A stretch of 64,000 nt of DNA from Betaproteobacteria bacterium (GTDB lineage Bacteria; Pseudomonadota; Gammaproteobacteria; Burkholderiales; SG8-39), in assembly GCA_947478805.1 (NCBI GenBank), contig CANJXQ010000002.1, forward strand, positions 1 to 64,000. The letters are read 5' to 3'. The translations under genes and the position numbers were made by a program. Each line of letters begins with the position of its first letter. The first letter of the stretch is position 1. The notes beneath the pieces are model-generated. The model saw nothing but the letters and a program-made list of their open reading frames with translations. It was not told where the DNA came from and did no database searches. Of the stretch, positions 34,790-44,637 are shown piece by piece.

Positions 34790-35215
34790 TTATTTTTTCA
34801 GCGAGTCGCGGATCTCGCGCAGCAACTTGACTTCCTCGGGCGGCTCGGCGGGTGCGGCGGGCGCCGGCGGCTCCGCGCGGTTCAACTTGTTCATCGCCTT
34901 GATCATCAGGAACACCGCCCAGGCGACGATGATGAACGAGATCGCGGTGTTGAAGAACAGGCCGTAGTTGAGCGTCACCGCACCCGCCTTCTGCGCCGCA
35001 TCAACGCTCATGTAGGGACCGGGCGTCGCGCCGTCCCTCATCACGAGAAATAGGTTGGAAAAATCCACCTTGCCGAGGATGAGGCCGATCGGCGGCATGA
35101 TGATGTCCTTCACCAGCGAATCGACGATCTTGCCGAACGCCGCGCCGATGATGACGCCGACCGCCAGGTCGACCACGTTGCCGCGCATGGCGAATTGCTT
35201 GAACTCGTTGAGCAT
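34790..35215 (-). CDS. mscL: Large-conductance mechanosensitive channel
   Basis: This is 141 aa from ATG 35215, with GGGAGG upstream. It begins [20 protein letters not shown], with the pore helix [20 protein letters not shown] and PPIGLILG. A second helix is at [20 protein letters not shown], and the C-terminal cytoplasmic helix ends [15 protein letters not shown]. It forms a homopentamer that opens under osmotic downshock. The Pro/Ala linker before the last helix is somewhat longer than in E. coli. Confidence 0.96.
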   Translation of the reverse strand: MLNEFKQFAMRGNVVDLAVGVIIGAAFGKIVDSLVKDIIMPPIGLILGKVDFSNLFLVMRDGATPGPYMSVDAAQKAGAVTLNYGLFFNTAISFIIVAWAVFLMIKAMNKLNRAEPPAPAAPAEPPEEVKLLREIRDSLKK

Positions 35216-35271
35216 GTTGCCTCCCTCTGGATAAAAACGTTCGCAGTGTAGCCGATCTCGGGTGCCGGGCT

Positions 35272-36717
35272 TCACAACAGGAAGAAAGTGGCCAGCCCCA
35301 GAAAAATGAAGAACCCGCCGCTGTCGGTGCAGGCGGTGATCATCACCGAGGAGCCCACCGCCGGGTCGTGGCCGAGCTTGACCATGGTCACCGGAATCAG
35401 CACGCCCATGCTGGCGGCGAGCAGGAGGTTGAGCACCATGGCCGAGGTCATCACCAGGCCGAGCGGCACGCTGCTGTACAGGTACCACGCGAGAAGCCCC
35501 AGGAGGCTGCCCCAGATGAGCCCGTTGACCAGCGCCACGCTCAATTCCTTGCGGTAGAGTTTCTTCGCATGCTCGGGCTGTATCTGACCGAGCGCCGCCG
35601 CGCGCACGATCATGGTGATGGTCTGGTTGCCCGAGTTGCCACCGATGCCGGCAACGATGGGCATGAGCGCGGCGAGCGCCACCAGTCGCTCGATCGAGCC
35701 TTCGAACGCGCCGATGACGCGCGAAGCGATGAAGGCTGTCACCAGATTCACCGCCAGCCAGGCCCAGCGGTTCTTCACGCTGTCCCACACCGAGGCAAAA
35801 ATATCCTCTTCCTCGCGCAGGCCGGCCTGGGCCAGCGCTTCGCTCTCGGACTTGTCGCGGATGTAGTCCACTACCGTGTCGATGGTCAGTCGCCCGACCA
35901 GTTTCCCCGCTTCATCGACCACGGCGGCGGATACAAGGTCGTAGCGCTCGAAGGCCTGCGCCGCCTCCTGCGCCTTGTCATCGGGGTAGAGCGTGACCAT
36001 GTCGGTCTTCATGACCTTGGCCACCGAGGCCTCCAGGTCGGTGACGATGAGCAGGCTGAGCGGCAGCACGCCCTTCAGGCGCTGGTCATCGTCGACCACG
36101 AAGACCTGGTCGGTGTGGCCCGGCAGCTCGTCGAATCGGCGCATGTAGCGCGTGACTACTTCCAGCGTTACGTCATCGCGCACCGATACCACATCAAAGT
36201 CCATCAACGCGCCCACGGCATCCTCGGGATAGGACATGGCGGCGCGCAGCTGCTCGCGCTCTTCCACCGGCAGCGCCTTGTACACGTCGGCCATGACGTC
36301 ATCGGGCAGGTCGGGCGCAAGGTCGGCGATCTCGTCAGCTTCGAGCTGCTCGGTGGCCGCGACCAGTTCGTCCGGGTCCATGCTGCGAATGAGCGACTCG
36401 CGCACCGCGTCGGACACTTCGAGCAGGATTTCGCCGTCACGCTCGGCCTTGACCAGGTCCCAGACGATGATCCGCTCATCGAGCGGCAGCGACTCCAGGA
36501 TGAAGGCGACATCCGCCGGGTGCATGTGGTCGAGCTTGGCCCGCAGCTCGGCGCCGTTCTGCCTTTGCACCAGCGACTCGACCAGTTCGTGGCGCGTCAT
36601 CTCCTGGCGCTCAACCAGGCCCTCGACCAGCTGATGGCGACGCAGCAGCTCCTGGACCTCGCGCAGGTCTTCCTGCAGGTCTTCGAGTTCCTTCTTGGGG
36701 TCGACGACGGCGTTCAT
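35272..36717 (-). CDS. mgtE: Magnesium transporter MgtE
   Basis: This is 481 aa from ATG 36717; the longer frame to 36873 lacks support. An N-terminal MgtE domain of acidic helices ([20 protein letters not shown]) is followed by two CBS domains (about 150-270, containing [14 protein letters not shown] and [14 protein letters not shown]). The membrane part has the signature [20 protein letters not shown] and the [19 protein letters not shown] end, with five helices expected. It is a Mg2+-gated Mg2+ channel. The 5' region shows no Mg-sensing riboswitch that I could recognise. Confidence 0.95.
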   Translation of the reverse strand: MNAVVDPKKELEDLQEDLREVQELLRRHQLVEGLVERQEMTRHELVESLVQRQNGAELRAKLDHMHPADVAFILESLPLDERIIVWDLVKAERDGEILLEVSDAVRESLIRSMDPDELVAATEQLEADEIADLAPDLPDDVMADVYKALPVEEREQLRAAMSYPEDAVGALMDFDVVSVRDDVTLEVVTRYMRRFDELPGHTDQVFVVDDDQRLKGVLPLSLLIVTDLEASVAKVMKTDMVTLYPDDKAQEAAQAFERYDLVSAAVVDEAGKLVGRLTIDTVVDYIRDKSESEALAQAGLREEEDIFASVWDSVKNRWAWLAVNLVTAFIASRVIGAFEGSIERLVALAALMPIVAGIGGNSGNQTITMIVRAAALGQIQPEHAKKLYRKELSVALVNGLIWGSLLGLLAWYLYSSVPLGLVMTSAMVLNLLLAASMGVLIPVTMVKLGHDPAVGSSVMITACTDSGGFFIFLGLATFFLL

Positions 36718-36875
36718 GTCCGGTGGCGCGTCCGCGGGGTGTTGGATGGAGCGCCACTGCCGATGCATCGACGTTTGCCGGTGTGTGCACGGGCCGCGCG
36801 CGGCTGCGGCGATTCTAACGCCCGGCTGTATCATCGGGAGGGAAATCCTCCAGCCCTCACGAAAAATTTCCACGC

Positions 36876-36995
36876 ATGAGCTCCCGCAATCAACTCGCCG
36901 CCGACGTGCGCCCTAGAGCCTGTTGGTACAAGGGGGCTGCGCGCCCCCTTGCATATCCCCCGACTCCAGTGCGCGCACGTCACCCAGCCGCATGA
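36876..36995 (+). CDS. Short upstream ORF coupled to the MFS gene, partly duplicated from its 5' end
   Basis: This is a 39-codon frame, MSSRNQLAADVRPRA onward, whose TGA overlaps the MFS ATG (ATGA at 36992-36995). Its LAADVRPR matches LADDVRPR at MFS residues 7-14. At DNA level 36894-36918 equals 37010-37034 in 24 of 25 positions. The rest reads through the hairpin element at 36925-36969. It may be a relic of the original gene start rather than a real peptide. Confidence 0.35.
   Translation: MSSRNQLAADVRPRACWYKGAARPLAYPPTPVRARHPAA
36925..36969. repeat. GC-rich hairpin element, copy A
   Basis: This is a 45-bp element with a perfect 8-bp stem CAAGGGGG/CCCCCTTG (36929-36936 with 36944-36951), followed by ATCCCCCGACTCCAG. 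It resembles the stretch at 53124-53168, with shared ACAAGGGGG at the left and CCCCCGACTYCAG at the right. It is probably a small dispersed intergenic repeat. It lies between the duplicated segments in front of the MFS gene. Confidence 0.55.
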
Positions 36996-38293
36996 GCACT
37001 GATTCGCATCTCGCCGACGACGTGCGCCCTAGAGAGGTGGTCGGTTGGGCCATGTACGACTTCGCGAATTCGGGTTACACGACGGTGGTGATCACCGCCA
37101 TCTACAACGCCTGGTTCGTCTCCGGCATCGCGGGCCGTGCGGCGTGGGCAACCTTCGCGTGGACTGCGGCGCTGTCGATTTCCTATGCGGCCATCCTGGT
37201 TTCGGCTCCGTTCATCGGCGCCTGGGCCGACGCGCATGCGGCGAAGAAACGCATCCTTGCCATCACCACGGCCGGCTGCATCGTCTTCACCGCCGCGCTG
37301 TCGCTGGCCGGGCCAGGCGACGTGGCGCTGGCCATGCTGTTCATCGTGCTATCGAACTTCTTTTTCGGCACCGGTGAAAACATCGTCGCCGCATTCCTGC
37401 CGGAACTGGCGCGTGGGGAGGCCCTGGGCAAGGTGTCGGGCTGGGGTTGGAGCCTCGGCTACCTGGGCGGAATCGTTTCGCTGGGCGCGGCACTCGCTTG
37501 GGTGAACCACGCGCGCGCGCTGGGCCAGACGGGCGCCGAATTCGTGCCGACCATCATGCTGATTACCGCGGTGCTGTTCCTCCTCGCCAGCCTGCCGACC
37601 TTTCTGTTCCTGCGCGAGCGCGGCTCAGCGCGACCCGCGGCAGGGGGGGCAATGCGCGAGGCGTATGCGCGCGTGAGCGAGACCCTGCGCCACGCGGCGC
37701 GTTACCGCGACCTGCGCCGCTTCCTGCTGTGCCTCGTGTTCTACCAGGCCGGCATCCAGACCGTCATCGCGCTGGCCGCCATCTATGCCGAACAGGCGCT
37801 GGGATTCTCCACCGGCGACACCATCGTGCTGATCCTGCTGGTCAACCTGACGGCAGCGCTGGGCGCCTTCGCCTTCGGCTATGTGCAGGACCGCATCGGG
37901 CATGTGGCCGCCATCGCCTGGACCCTCGTGGGCTGGATCGCCATGACGCTGATCGCCTGGCAGTCGGAGACGCGCGCATCGTTCTGGGTCGCAGCAAACA
38001 TCGCCGGCATCTGCCTGGGTTCATCGCAATCGGCCGGGCGCGCACTGGTGGGCTGGCTCAGCCCGGCGGACCGGCATGCCGAGTTCTTCGGCCTGTGGGG
38101 ATTGGCGGTCAAGCTCTCGTCCATCCTCGGACCACTGACCTACGGCACGGTGACCTGGGTGTCCGCGGGCAACCATCGCCTTGCCATGCTCGTCACCGGC
38201 GCGTTCTTTCTGGTGGGTTTGGCACTGCTCTTCGGCGTGGACGCGCGGCGCGGGCGCGAGGCGGCCGCGCCGCGCGCGCAAATCGTCAGCTGA
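36992..38293 (+). CDS. MFS transporter, UMF1 (Atg22-like) family
   Basis: This is 433 aa from ATG 36992. About 12 hydrophobic segments are visible. The opening VGWAMYDFANSGYTTVVITA and the later FFFGTGENIVAAFLPELA and GWGWSLGYLGGIVSLGAALA fit the UMF1 family. The substrate is unknown; the family includes putative amino-acid or drug effluxers. A longer in-frame start at 36923 would run through the hairpin element and is rejected. An upstream ORF overlaps the start. Confidence 0.88.
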   Translation: MSTDSHLADDVRPREVVGWAMYDFANSGYTTVVITAIYNAWFVSGIAGRAAWATFAWTAALSISYAAILVSAPFIGAWADAHAAKKRILAITTAGCIVFTAALSLAGPGDVALAMLFIVLSNFFFGTGENIVAAFLPELARGEALGKVSGWGWSLGYLGGIVSLGAALAWVNHARALGQTGAEFVPTIMLITAVLFLLASLPTFLFLRERGSARPAAGGAMREAYARVSETLRHAARYRDLRRFLLCLVFYQAGIQTVIALAAIYAEQALGFSTGDTIVLILLVNLTAALGAFAFGYVQDRIGHVAAIAWTLVGWIAMTLIAWQSETRASFWVAANIAGICLGSSQSAGRALVGWLSPADRHAEFFGLWGLAVKLSSILGPLTYGTVTWVSAGNHRLAMLVTGAFFLVGLALLFGVDARRGREAAAPRAQIVS

Positions 38294-38332
38294 CCCTAGA
38301 ATCCCCGCTACTTGCACCATAGGCCTCGCACC

Positions 38333-39481
38333 ATGACACCGCACATATCCTCACGCCTCCCGGAAGTCGGGACCACCATCTTCACGGTGATGTCGCAACT
38401 TGCGACGCAGCACGGCGCCATCAACCTCGGGCAGGGGTTCCCCGATTTCGACAGCGATCCGCGCCTGCACGCGCTGGTCACCGAGGCGATGCGCGCCGGG
38501 CACAACCAGTACGCGCCGATGACCGGCATCCCGGCGCTGCGCGAAGCCATTGCGGCCAAGGTAGAGCGCAGCTATGGCCACGCCTACGACCCGAATACCG
38601 AGATCACGGTCACCGCCGGAGCGACGCAGGCGCTGCTCACCGCCATCCTGTGCGCGGTGCATCCGGGCGACGAAGTCATCGTGCTCGAACCCGTCTACGA
38701 CAGCTACGTGCCGGCCATCCGCCTTGCGGGCGGGCGCGCGGTGCCCGTGGCGCTCAATCCCGCCGACTACAGCGTGCCATGGGACCGGGTGCGCGCTGCG
38801 ATCACGCCGCGCACGCGCATGATCATGCTCAACTCGCCGCACAATCCGAGCGGCGCGGTGTTCTCGGCCGCGGACCTGGATGCGCTGGAAGCCATTGTCC
38901 GCGACACCAGCATCCTGATCGTGTCCGACGAAGTCTACGAACACATCATCTTCGACGGCCTGGCGCACCAGAGCGTGGCGCGACGCCCGGCGCTCGCCGA
39001 GCGCTCGTTCGTGGTGTCCTCGTTCGGCAAGACCTTCCATGTCACCGGCTGGAAGATCGGCTATTGCTGCGCGCCGGCGGCCTTGAGCGCGGAGTTTCGC
39101 AAGGTGCACCAATTCAATGTGTTCTCCGTGTCCACGCCCATGCAGCATGCGCTGGCGGGGTTCCTGCGCGATCCGGCACCCTACGAGACCCTGCCCGCCT
39201 TCTACCAGGCCAAGCGCGACCGCTTCCGCGCCGGCCTCGCGCAATCGCGCTTCCGGCTACTGCCCTGCCCGGGCACCTACTTCCAGGTGGTCGACTATTC
39301 GGCCATCAGCGAAGAAAGCGAGGAGGCCTTCGCGCGCCGCCTCACGGTCGAGCTGAAGGTCGCAGCAATCCCGGTAGCGGCGTTCTATGACAAGCCGGTG
39401 GAGCGGCGCGTGGTGCGCTTTTGCTTTGCCAAGAAGGACGAGACGCTGGATCTGGCGACGGCGCGACTGCGCGCGCTGTAA
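38333..39481 (+). CDS. Class I/II PLP aminotransferase, methionine aminotransferase (YbdL-like)
   Basis: This is 382 aa from ATG 38333. It is a fold-type I aminotransferase with AINLGQGFPDFDSDPRLHAL, AGHNQYAPMTGIPALREAIA, VTAGATQALLTAI and LEPVYDSYVPAIRLAGG. The PLP lysine lies in VVSSFGKTFHVTGWKIGY and the carboxylate-binding Arg in RVVRFCFAKKDETL. The close similarity to YbdL/kynurenine aminotransferase-like enzymes suggests methionine or aromatic amino acids as donors. It lies 39 nt after the MFS gene on the same strand and may be cotranscribed with it. Confidence 0.9.
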   Translation: MTPHISSRLPEVGTTIFTVMSQLATQHGAINLGQGFPDFDSDPRLHALVTEAMRAGHNQYAPMTGIPALREAIAAKVERSYGHAYDPNTEITVTAGATQALLTAILCAVHPGDEVIVLEPVYDSYVPAIRLAGGRAVPVALNPADYSVPWDRVRAAITPRTRMIMLNSPHNPSGAVFSAADLDALEAIVRDTSILIVSDEVYEHIIFDGLAHQSVARRPALAERSFVVSSFGKTFHVTGWKIGYCCAPAALSAEFRKVHQFNVFSVSTPMQHALAGFLRDPAPYETLPAFYQAKRDRFRAGLAQSRFRLLPCPGTYFQVVDYSAISEESEEAFARRLTVELKVAAIPVAAFYDKPVERRVVRFCFAKKDETLDLATARLRAL

Positions 39482-39580
39482 GGCGTTATATCTCCGGCAT
39501 AGCGGCCGAAATTGGACAGCAAGCCGCGCGGGTCTCTCCAACTGCACGGCCGAGCCCGCGCAGCAGGCCGCGCGATCCAG

Positions 39581-40834
39581 CTAGCGCGCGTTCGCTGGCG
39601 CGTTCAAGCTCCACACCGCCGCGCGCCAGCGCAGGGTGATCAGCAGAATGGCCAGGATGCCGATCACGGCATACAGGCTGGCGATGGCGGCGAAACCAAA
39701 CCGGCCGATCAGCGGCCCGATCGCAAACAAGCCGATCGGCAACCCATAGATCATCAGCATGCGCAGCCCCATGACACGGCCGCGGTACTGCTCGCCGGCA
39801 CAACGCAGCATCACCACGGCGATCGGCGTCACGCAGATGCTTTGGACCATTCCGCAAAGCATCAGCAATGCAATGCCCAGCGGCAGATTCTGCACATTGG
39901 CGAACACCAGCAGGAGCAGGTGCCAGACAAGGCCGGCGATAATCATGACACGCGCCGTTCGAGCCGCAATATGGGTTCCTCCCAGCACCACGGAACCGAT
40001 CAGGCTGCCGAATCCGAAGCTCGCAGCCATGTAGCCCAGTTCGGTCTGGCCCACGCCGTATACATTCTTCGCCACGTAGGGCAGCAGCCCGAAGAACACC
40101 GGATAGGCACTGAGGTTGACCAGGAAGGCGAGTGACGTGGCTGCCAGCAGCGCCGGCTGGGTGCGCACGTAGGCGGCTGCCTCGCGCAGTTCGCGCCATG
40201 GGGAGGCCCGCACCGTCGCAGGGGCGCCACCCTGCACCGCACCGACCCGGCTTTGGGGCGCGATGCGGCCTTCGCGCACGCCCAGCGTCAGAAGAAAACT
40301 CGCGGCATAGAAACAGGCGATCACCACATAGGCAGGGCCCATGCCGAATGCGGCCACCGCGCCTGCGCCTGCCAGGGCGCCCGCAACGCGGGCCGAATCC
40401 ACGTTGGCGCGCGAAATGCCCATTGCACCCATTAGCAGTCCCGGCGGCATGATCTCGCCACTGAGCGCATACCGGGTAACCAGGTCCGCGACGCGCAAGA
40501 CGCTGACCAGGGTGGCCACCGCCAGCACCAGGATTGCGTTGAGCTGATGGGTGAACGACAGCGTCATCACCGTAAGTGCCAGCATCACTGCGCAAGCGCG
40601 CGTGAAGCACAACAAGTTGCGGTGGCCGATACGGTCTCCCAAGAGGCCGAACACCGGCGAGAGCAGCGCGCCGAAATACATCAGCCCACCGAACACGGCG
40701 AGCAGCATCACCGACCCGGTCTCGACCAGCACGTACCAGCCAAGGATGATCGTTTCCATCTCCAGCGCCCAGGAGGACGCCAGCTCCGCGGGCCACAGGA
40801 AGCGGAAGCTGCGCACCTGGAATGGCGCGAGCAT
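39581..40834 (-). CDS. MFS transporter (EntS-like, MFS_3 type)
   Basis: This is 417 aa from ATG 40834. It begins MLAPFQVRSFRFLWPAELAS, the usual start of EntS/MFS_3 exporters, and shows about 12 hydrophobic helices plus the loop FGLLGDRIGHRNLL (the MFS motif between helices 2 and 3). The second half has YRGRVMGLRMLMIYGLPIG. It is a probable proton-driven exporter; the substrate is unknown. There is no clear ribosome site. It is convergent with the aminotransferase gene and 164 nt downstream of the HDOD gene. Confidence 0.87.
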   Translation of the reverse strand: MLAPFQVRSFRFLWPAELASSWALEMETIILGWYVLVETGSVMLLAVFGGLMYFGALLSPVFGLLGDRIGHRNLLCFTRACAVMLALTVMTLSFTHQLNAILVLAVATLVSVLRVADLVTRYALSGEIMPPGLLMGAMGISRANVDSARVAGALAGAGAVAAFGMGPAYVVIACFYAASFLLTLGVREGRIAPQSRVGAVQGGAPATVRASPWRELREAAAYVRTQPALLAATSLAFLVNLSAYPVFFGLLPYVAKNVYGVGQTELGYMAASFGFGSLIGSVVLGGTHIAARTARVMIIAGLVWHLLLLVFANVQNLPLGIALLMLCGMVQSICVTPIAVVMLRCAGEQYRGRVMGLRMLMIYGLPIGLFAIGPLIGRFGFAAIASLYAVIGILAILLITLRWRAAVWSLNAPANAR

Positions 40835-40998
40835 GGCAATGCGCTTTGGGGTGGTCAACGGAAGCTGCCGGTCACGCCCGGAATGCGGTGCTCCGGGCAA
40901 ACTGCGGGATGGGGACGATGTGCACGCGCTGGCATGCGCGCAAGAGTATCAGCAACAGTCGCTTGCACCGCACCTGCCCCAACGGTGCTTCAGCCGCA

Positions 40999-41883
40999 TT
41001 ACGCCGCGGCAAGGGACTCTTCCGCGACGAGCGCAACGATGTCCTCGGGCTGCAGCCGCAATGTCTCGAGGACGAATTGCTCCTGCGGCGCCCAATCCGG
41101 GCACAGGCCGCCGCCCGCGCGCAACGCCAGCACCTGGTCTGCCAGGAGGCCGAAGGCAATGAGCTTGTGATTGACCGTGCCGTAGTCCGGCAAGTCATCG
41201 CCCAGCATCCCGAAGTCGTGGTGATGCAGGATGGACAGGCACAGGGCGTCCGGCAGCATCCAGTTGCGCGTGAACGAGTACCCGACGCGCGCATGATGGT
41301 ATCGATAGCGGTTGAGCTCGGCCGCGGTGACGCGAGCACCGGGTTGGTCCCGGAACAGATCGACGATGTCGCCGTAATCGGGAAACTGCCCGATCATGGC
41401 GGCGATACCGCAGTCGCGAAACAGGATGTAGGTATGCGCCTCGTCCGGCGTGATGCCCTCGACCCGCGAGGCCAGCCCCGCGGCGCATTGGGCCAGCGCG
41501 GTCGTGCTGTCCCAGAAACGCCGCAACAGCGGGTTCGCCCCGACCGGAAAAGCCTCTCGCAGCAACAATCCTGCCACCAGGTTGGCGCTGGCGCGCAACC
41601 CCAGGACGGCCAGTGCCTGCTGCACGGTGGCGGCCCGCGCCGTCAGCCGGTAGAACGCGGTATTCACGGTTTTCAGCAGCGATGCGGACAAGGCGACATC
41701 GCTGCCGATGAGCGCGGACAGGCGTCGCAGGTCCGGTGCCGGCGCAGCCATTTCCCGGGCGAAACGCAGCAGGATGTCCGGGCAGGGAGGGATGCGGATT
41801 TCCCGTGCGTGGGGCTCCGCCCGATCCACCAGTTCGTCGTGATCCATCATCGCCAGGTCGCTATTGTCGTCGTCCACATACAT
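40999..41883 (-). CDS. HDOD-domain signalling protein
   Basis: This is 294 aa from ATG 41883 (GGGGA upstream). An HDOD domain spans about residues 28-240: IPPCPDILLRFAREMA, IGSDVALSASLLKTVNTAFY, VQQALAVLGLRASANLVAGL and HHARVGYSFTRNWMLPDALC with LSILHHHDFG. HDOD is an HD-related fold without the complete metal-binding residues, found in proteins that tune c-di-GMP, chemotaxis or stress signalling. A short C-terminal helix region follows. There is no signalling partner next to it. Confidence 0.9.
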   Translation of the reverse strand: MYVDDDNSDLAMMDHDELVDRAEPHAREIRIPPCPDILLRFAREMAAPAPDLRRLSALIGSDVALSASLLKTVNTAFYRLTARAATVQQALAVLGLRASANLVAGLLLREAFPVGANPLLRRFWDSTTALAQCAAGLASRVEGITPDEAHTYILFRDCGIAAMIGQFPDYGDIVDLFRDQPGARVTAAELNRYRYHHARVGYSFTRNWMLPDALCLSILHHHDFGMLGDDLPDYGTVNHKLIAFGLLADQVLALRAGGGLCPDWAPQEQFVLETLRLQPEDIVALVAEESLAAA

Positions 41884-42082
41884 GCCAGTCCCCGCAAAGT
41901 TGTATGCCGCCCTCCTGAATATCGGCAGCCGCCGAGAAAACCTGAATCAATCAGATAGAAAGGGACAAGCCCGGGCTGCACATCGGCGCTTGAGTTCAGT
42001 AGAAATGGCAGTAATCGATGGATTAATATAATACAGACAAGGCGTACTAATTACATTTGGCAGTATTTACTGTCGCGACGTC

Positions 42083-42787
42083 CTAGGGAATCTGCGATGC
42101 ACCCATGCGCCCCAGGATGCGTTCCGCATACCCCGCCAGATAGGCCGATTCGCGGTTGCGGTCGTAGAACTGGGGGCGCGGCAGCATCGCCGCGAGGCGC
42201 GCCGATTGCTCGGCGCCGATGAACGCCGCCCCCTGCCCGTAGTAGTGGCGCGCCGCGGCCTCGGCACCGAACACGCCCACGCCCCATTCCGCCACGTTGA
42301 GATAGAGCTCGAGGATGCGCCGCTTGTCGAGCACAGCCTCGAGCATCAGCGTGATGATCGCCTCTTCGCCTTTGCGCAGGTAGCTGCGCTCGCCGGACAG
42401 GAAAAGGTTCTTGGCCAACTGTTGGGTGATGGTGGAGCCGCCTGCCACCGCCTTGCCCTTCTTCTGGTTCTTCTCCAGCGCGCGCTGGATGCCGTCCCAA
42501 TCGAAGCCTTCATGGTCGACGAACTTCATGTCCTCGGCGGCGACGATGGCGCGCTTGAGCTGCCCGGAAACGTTGGCGTAATCCACCCAGACGTACTTCA
42601 GCGTCGCGCGCGGATCCTTTTCGCGCAACTGCTCGAGACGCGCGTCCATGAAGCTGGTGCTGCCCGGCGGGCGGTACTTCAGGTAGACGATGTGCAGGAA
42701 AAACCAGGTTTGCAGCACCGCAAAGGCGATGACCAGTGCACCCACCACAATGCCCAACGCCCGCCACATCCACGCGAGGGCCTTCAC
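42083..42787 (-). CDS. mtgA: Monofunctional peptidoglycan glycosyltransferase
   Basis: This is 234 aa from GTG 42787 with AGGA just upstream. One N-terminal membrane anchor (about 11-35) is followed by a GT51 domain with catalytic Glu85 in VAAEDMKFVDHEGFDW, then KGKAVAGGSTITQQLAKNLF, RSYLRKGEEAIITLMLE and LELYLNVAEWGVGVFGAEAA. It polymerises lipid II into glycan strands in the periplasm, without a transpeptidase domain. It starts 7 nt after the aroE stop codon. Confidence 0.95.
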   Translation of the reverse strand: MKALAWMWRALGIVVGALVIAFAVLQTWFFLHIVYLKYRPPGSTSFMDARLEQLREKDPRATLKYVWVDYANVSGQLKRAIVAAEDMKFVDHEGFDWDGIQRALEKNQKKGKAVAGGSTITQQLAKNLFLSGERSYLRKGEEAIITLMLEAVLDKRRILELYLNVAEWGVGVFGAEAAARHYYGQGAAFIGAEQSARLAAMLPRPQFYDRNRESAYLAGYAERILGRMGASQIP

Positions 42788-42794
42788 GCAGGTC

Positions 42795-43631
42795 CTAGCC
42801 GCGCAGCATGGCAAGCACCGGCGCCGTGGCCGGACGCACGCCACGCCAGACGAAAAATGCTTCGGCTGCCTGCTCGACCAGCATGCCCAGGCCATCCGCA
42901 CCGGCCGATGCGCCGTGGGTTCGCGCCCAGGCAAGGAAAGCGGTGCGATCCGCGCCTGCGCCCTTGCCGTACATCATGTCGTAGGCCATGGCACCCGCGG
43001 TGAACAGGCCATCGGGGAGCGGCGGCACTTCGCCGGCAATGCCGGCTGATGTCGAGTTGATCACGATGTCGAAACGGGCCCCGGCCAGCGCCTCCAGGGT
43101 CGAAGCCCGCACCAGCGCCCCACCCAATGCCGCCAGCGCCTGGGCACGCGCCACGGTGCGGTTCGCGATGACAAGGCCTGCGGGGTTCTCGGCGAGCAGC
43201 GGTTGCAGCACGCCGCGCGCAGCGCCCCCCGCGCCGACGAGGAGCACACGGCGCCCCGCGATGGGCACGCCGAGATTGCTGCGCAGATCGGCCACCAGGC
43301 CGCAGCCGTCGGTGTTGTCGCCGAAAATGCCATCCGGATCGAAGCGCAGCGTATTGACCGCGCCCGCCGCAGTGGCGCGCGCACTCAAGCGCGTGGCGCA
43401 GCGAAAGGCATCCTCCTTGAAAGGCACCGTGACGTTGGCGCCGCGAAATCCATCGGCCCGCAATGTCGCCACCGCCTGCGCGAAGCCGTCCAGCGGGACG
43501 AGGAGGCGCGCGTAGTCGATGTCCTGTCCCGTGGCGCGGGCAAATTCGGCATGGATGCGCGGCGACAGCGAGTGCGCCACCGGATTGCCCAGCACAAGGT
43601 AGCGATCGGTCACGATGCCCTTGGAGGCCAT
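42795..43631 (-). CDS. aroE: Shikimate dehydrogenase (NADP+)
   Basis: This is 278 aa. It reduces 3-dehydroshikimate in the aromatic pathway. The substrate site has GNPVAHSLSPRIHAEFA and NVTVPFKEDAF with catalytic Lys72; the nucleotide site is VLLVGAGGAARGVLQPLL with NRTVARA downstream, and GLGMLVEQAAEAFFVWRG is near the end. It is between tonB and mtgA on the same strand. The aroQ gene of the same pathway is 7 kb away. Confidence 0.96.
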   Translation of the reverse strand: MASKGIVTDRYLVLGNPVAHSLSPRIHAEFARATGQDIDYARLLVPLDGFAQAVATLRADGFRGANVTVPFKEDAFRCATRLSARATAAGAVNTLRFDPDGIFGDNTDGCGLVADLRSNLGVPIAGRRVLLVGAGGAARGVLQPLLAENPAGLVIANRTVARAQALAALGGALVRASTLEALAGARFDIVINSTSAGIAGEVPPLPDGLFTAGAMAYDMMYGKGAGADRTAFLAWARTHGASAGADGLGMLVEQAAEAFFVWRGVRPATAPVLAMLRG

Positions 43632-43704
43632 TCCGGAATTACCGAAATGGCCCCTGAAGTAGGAGAGTTGGAAGGGAGTATCCCCTCAATCGTGTTTGGC
43701 ACCT

Positions 43705-44637
43705 CTATTCGCCGAACAAGCGGTCACCCTGGGCGAAGTGCCAGGTGCGGGTAATGACCAGGATGTCGGTGTCCTTGCGAACATCGGGCGGGAAAGGCGA
43801 ATAGGGCGCGGCCATGCGCACGATGCGCTCGGCGGCGCGGTCGAGCAACTGGAACCCCGAGCTGCGCATGACCGCAAGCGACTCAATTTCTCCGTCGGGC
43901 TTGAGGCTCACCTCCAGCACCAGGCTGCCGTACATCTTGCCGCGGGCACCCTCCGGGTAATTGATGTTGCCGATGCGCTCCACCTTCTGGCGCCAATCGT
44001 CCACGTACTGTGCAAAGCGGTATTCGCTGGCGCGCGCGCCGACGAAATTCTTGCGCGGGCGCTTGTTGTATTCGTCGATGTTGCGCGATACCTGCGCTTC
44101 CAGCCGCGCAATGGCCAGCGTCCGGGCGGCCAGGTCGGCGCCGCTCAGCAGCGCCTTGGGCTCGGGCGCGACGGGAACAGGGACCGGTTCGGCACTGGCG
44201 GCAGGCTTGGGCTGGGTCTGCGTGAGTACCTGCCGCTGCTGGGCTTCAAGTTCCTGGATGCGTCGCTGCGCCTGGGTCACATCGGCACCGGGTGCAGTAT
44301 TGGGCAGCACGGGTAACGGGGTCTTGGCGCGCCGGTTCTCATCGGTATTCCCGCCTCCGTCCAGGTTGGCCTGGGCCAGCACGTCGGGCTTGACCGGGCG
44401 TGTGCGCGACTTCGAATTCACCAGCACGACTTCGAGCGTCTGGTTGCTCATTTGGCGCATGGCGTCGGGAAGCTTGAAATGAATGGCCAGCAGCACCGCG
44501 TGCAGCACCACCGACACCGTGATGGCGACTGCCAGTACGCGTTGGGACGGCGCCAGCGTTGCCAGGGGCCCACGGTTCCAGCCTTGCCAGCGGTCGGGCC
44601 AGCGCAAGGGGGCGAGCACGCCGCGCAGCCGCGCCAT
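43705..44637 (-). CDS. TonB-family protein
   Basis: This is 310 aa from ATG 44637; a TTG at 44745 would add 36 aa, and neither start has a strong ribosome site. One membrane anchor lies near residues 33-54 (VLAVAITVSVVLHAVLLAI). A Pro/Gln-rich periplasmic region with a coiled-coil stretch (TQAQRRIQELEAQQRQVLT) follows, then a C-terminal TonB domain (NINYPEGARGKMYGSLVLEV, GFQLLDRAAERIVRMAAPYS). It would transmit proton-motive force to outer-membrane receptors, but exbB/exbD are not present here. It is located between the RNB nuclease gene and aroE, a conserved setting in Betaproteobacteria. Confidence 0.88.
   Translation of the reverse strand: MARLRGVLAPLRWPDRWQGWNRGPLATLAPSQRVLAVAITVSVVLHAVLLAIHFKLPDAMRQMSNQTLEVVLVNSKSRTRPVKPDVLAQANLDGGGNTDENRRAKTPLPVLPNTAPGADVTQAQRRIQELEAQQRQVLTQTQPKPAASAEPVPVPVAPEPKALLSGADLAARTLAIARLEAQVSRNIDEYNKRPRKNFVGARASEYRFAQYVDDWRQKVERIGNINYPEGARGKMYGSLVLEVSLKPDGEIESLAVMRSSGFQLLDRAAERIVRMAAPYSPFPPDVRKDTDILVITRTWHFAQGDRLFGE

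Noticed and set aside
36923-36991. N-terminal extension of the MFS transporter
   Set aside because: The extension would be read through the hairpin element and is unlike the family; ATG 36992 gives the normal start.
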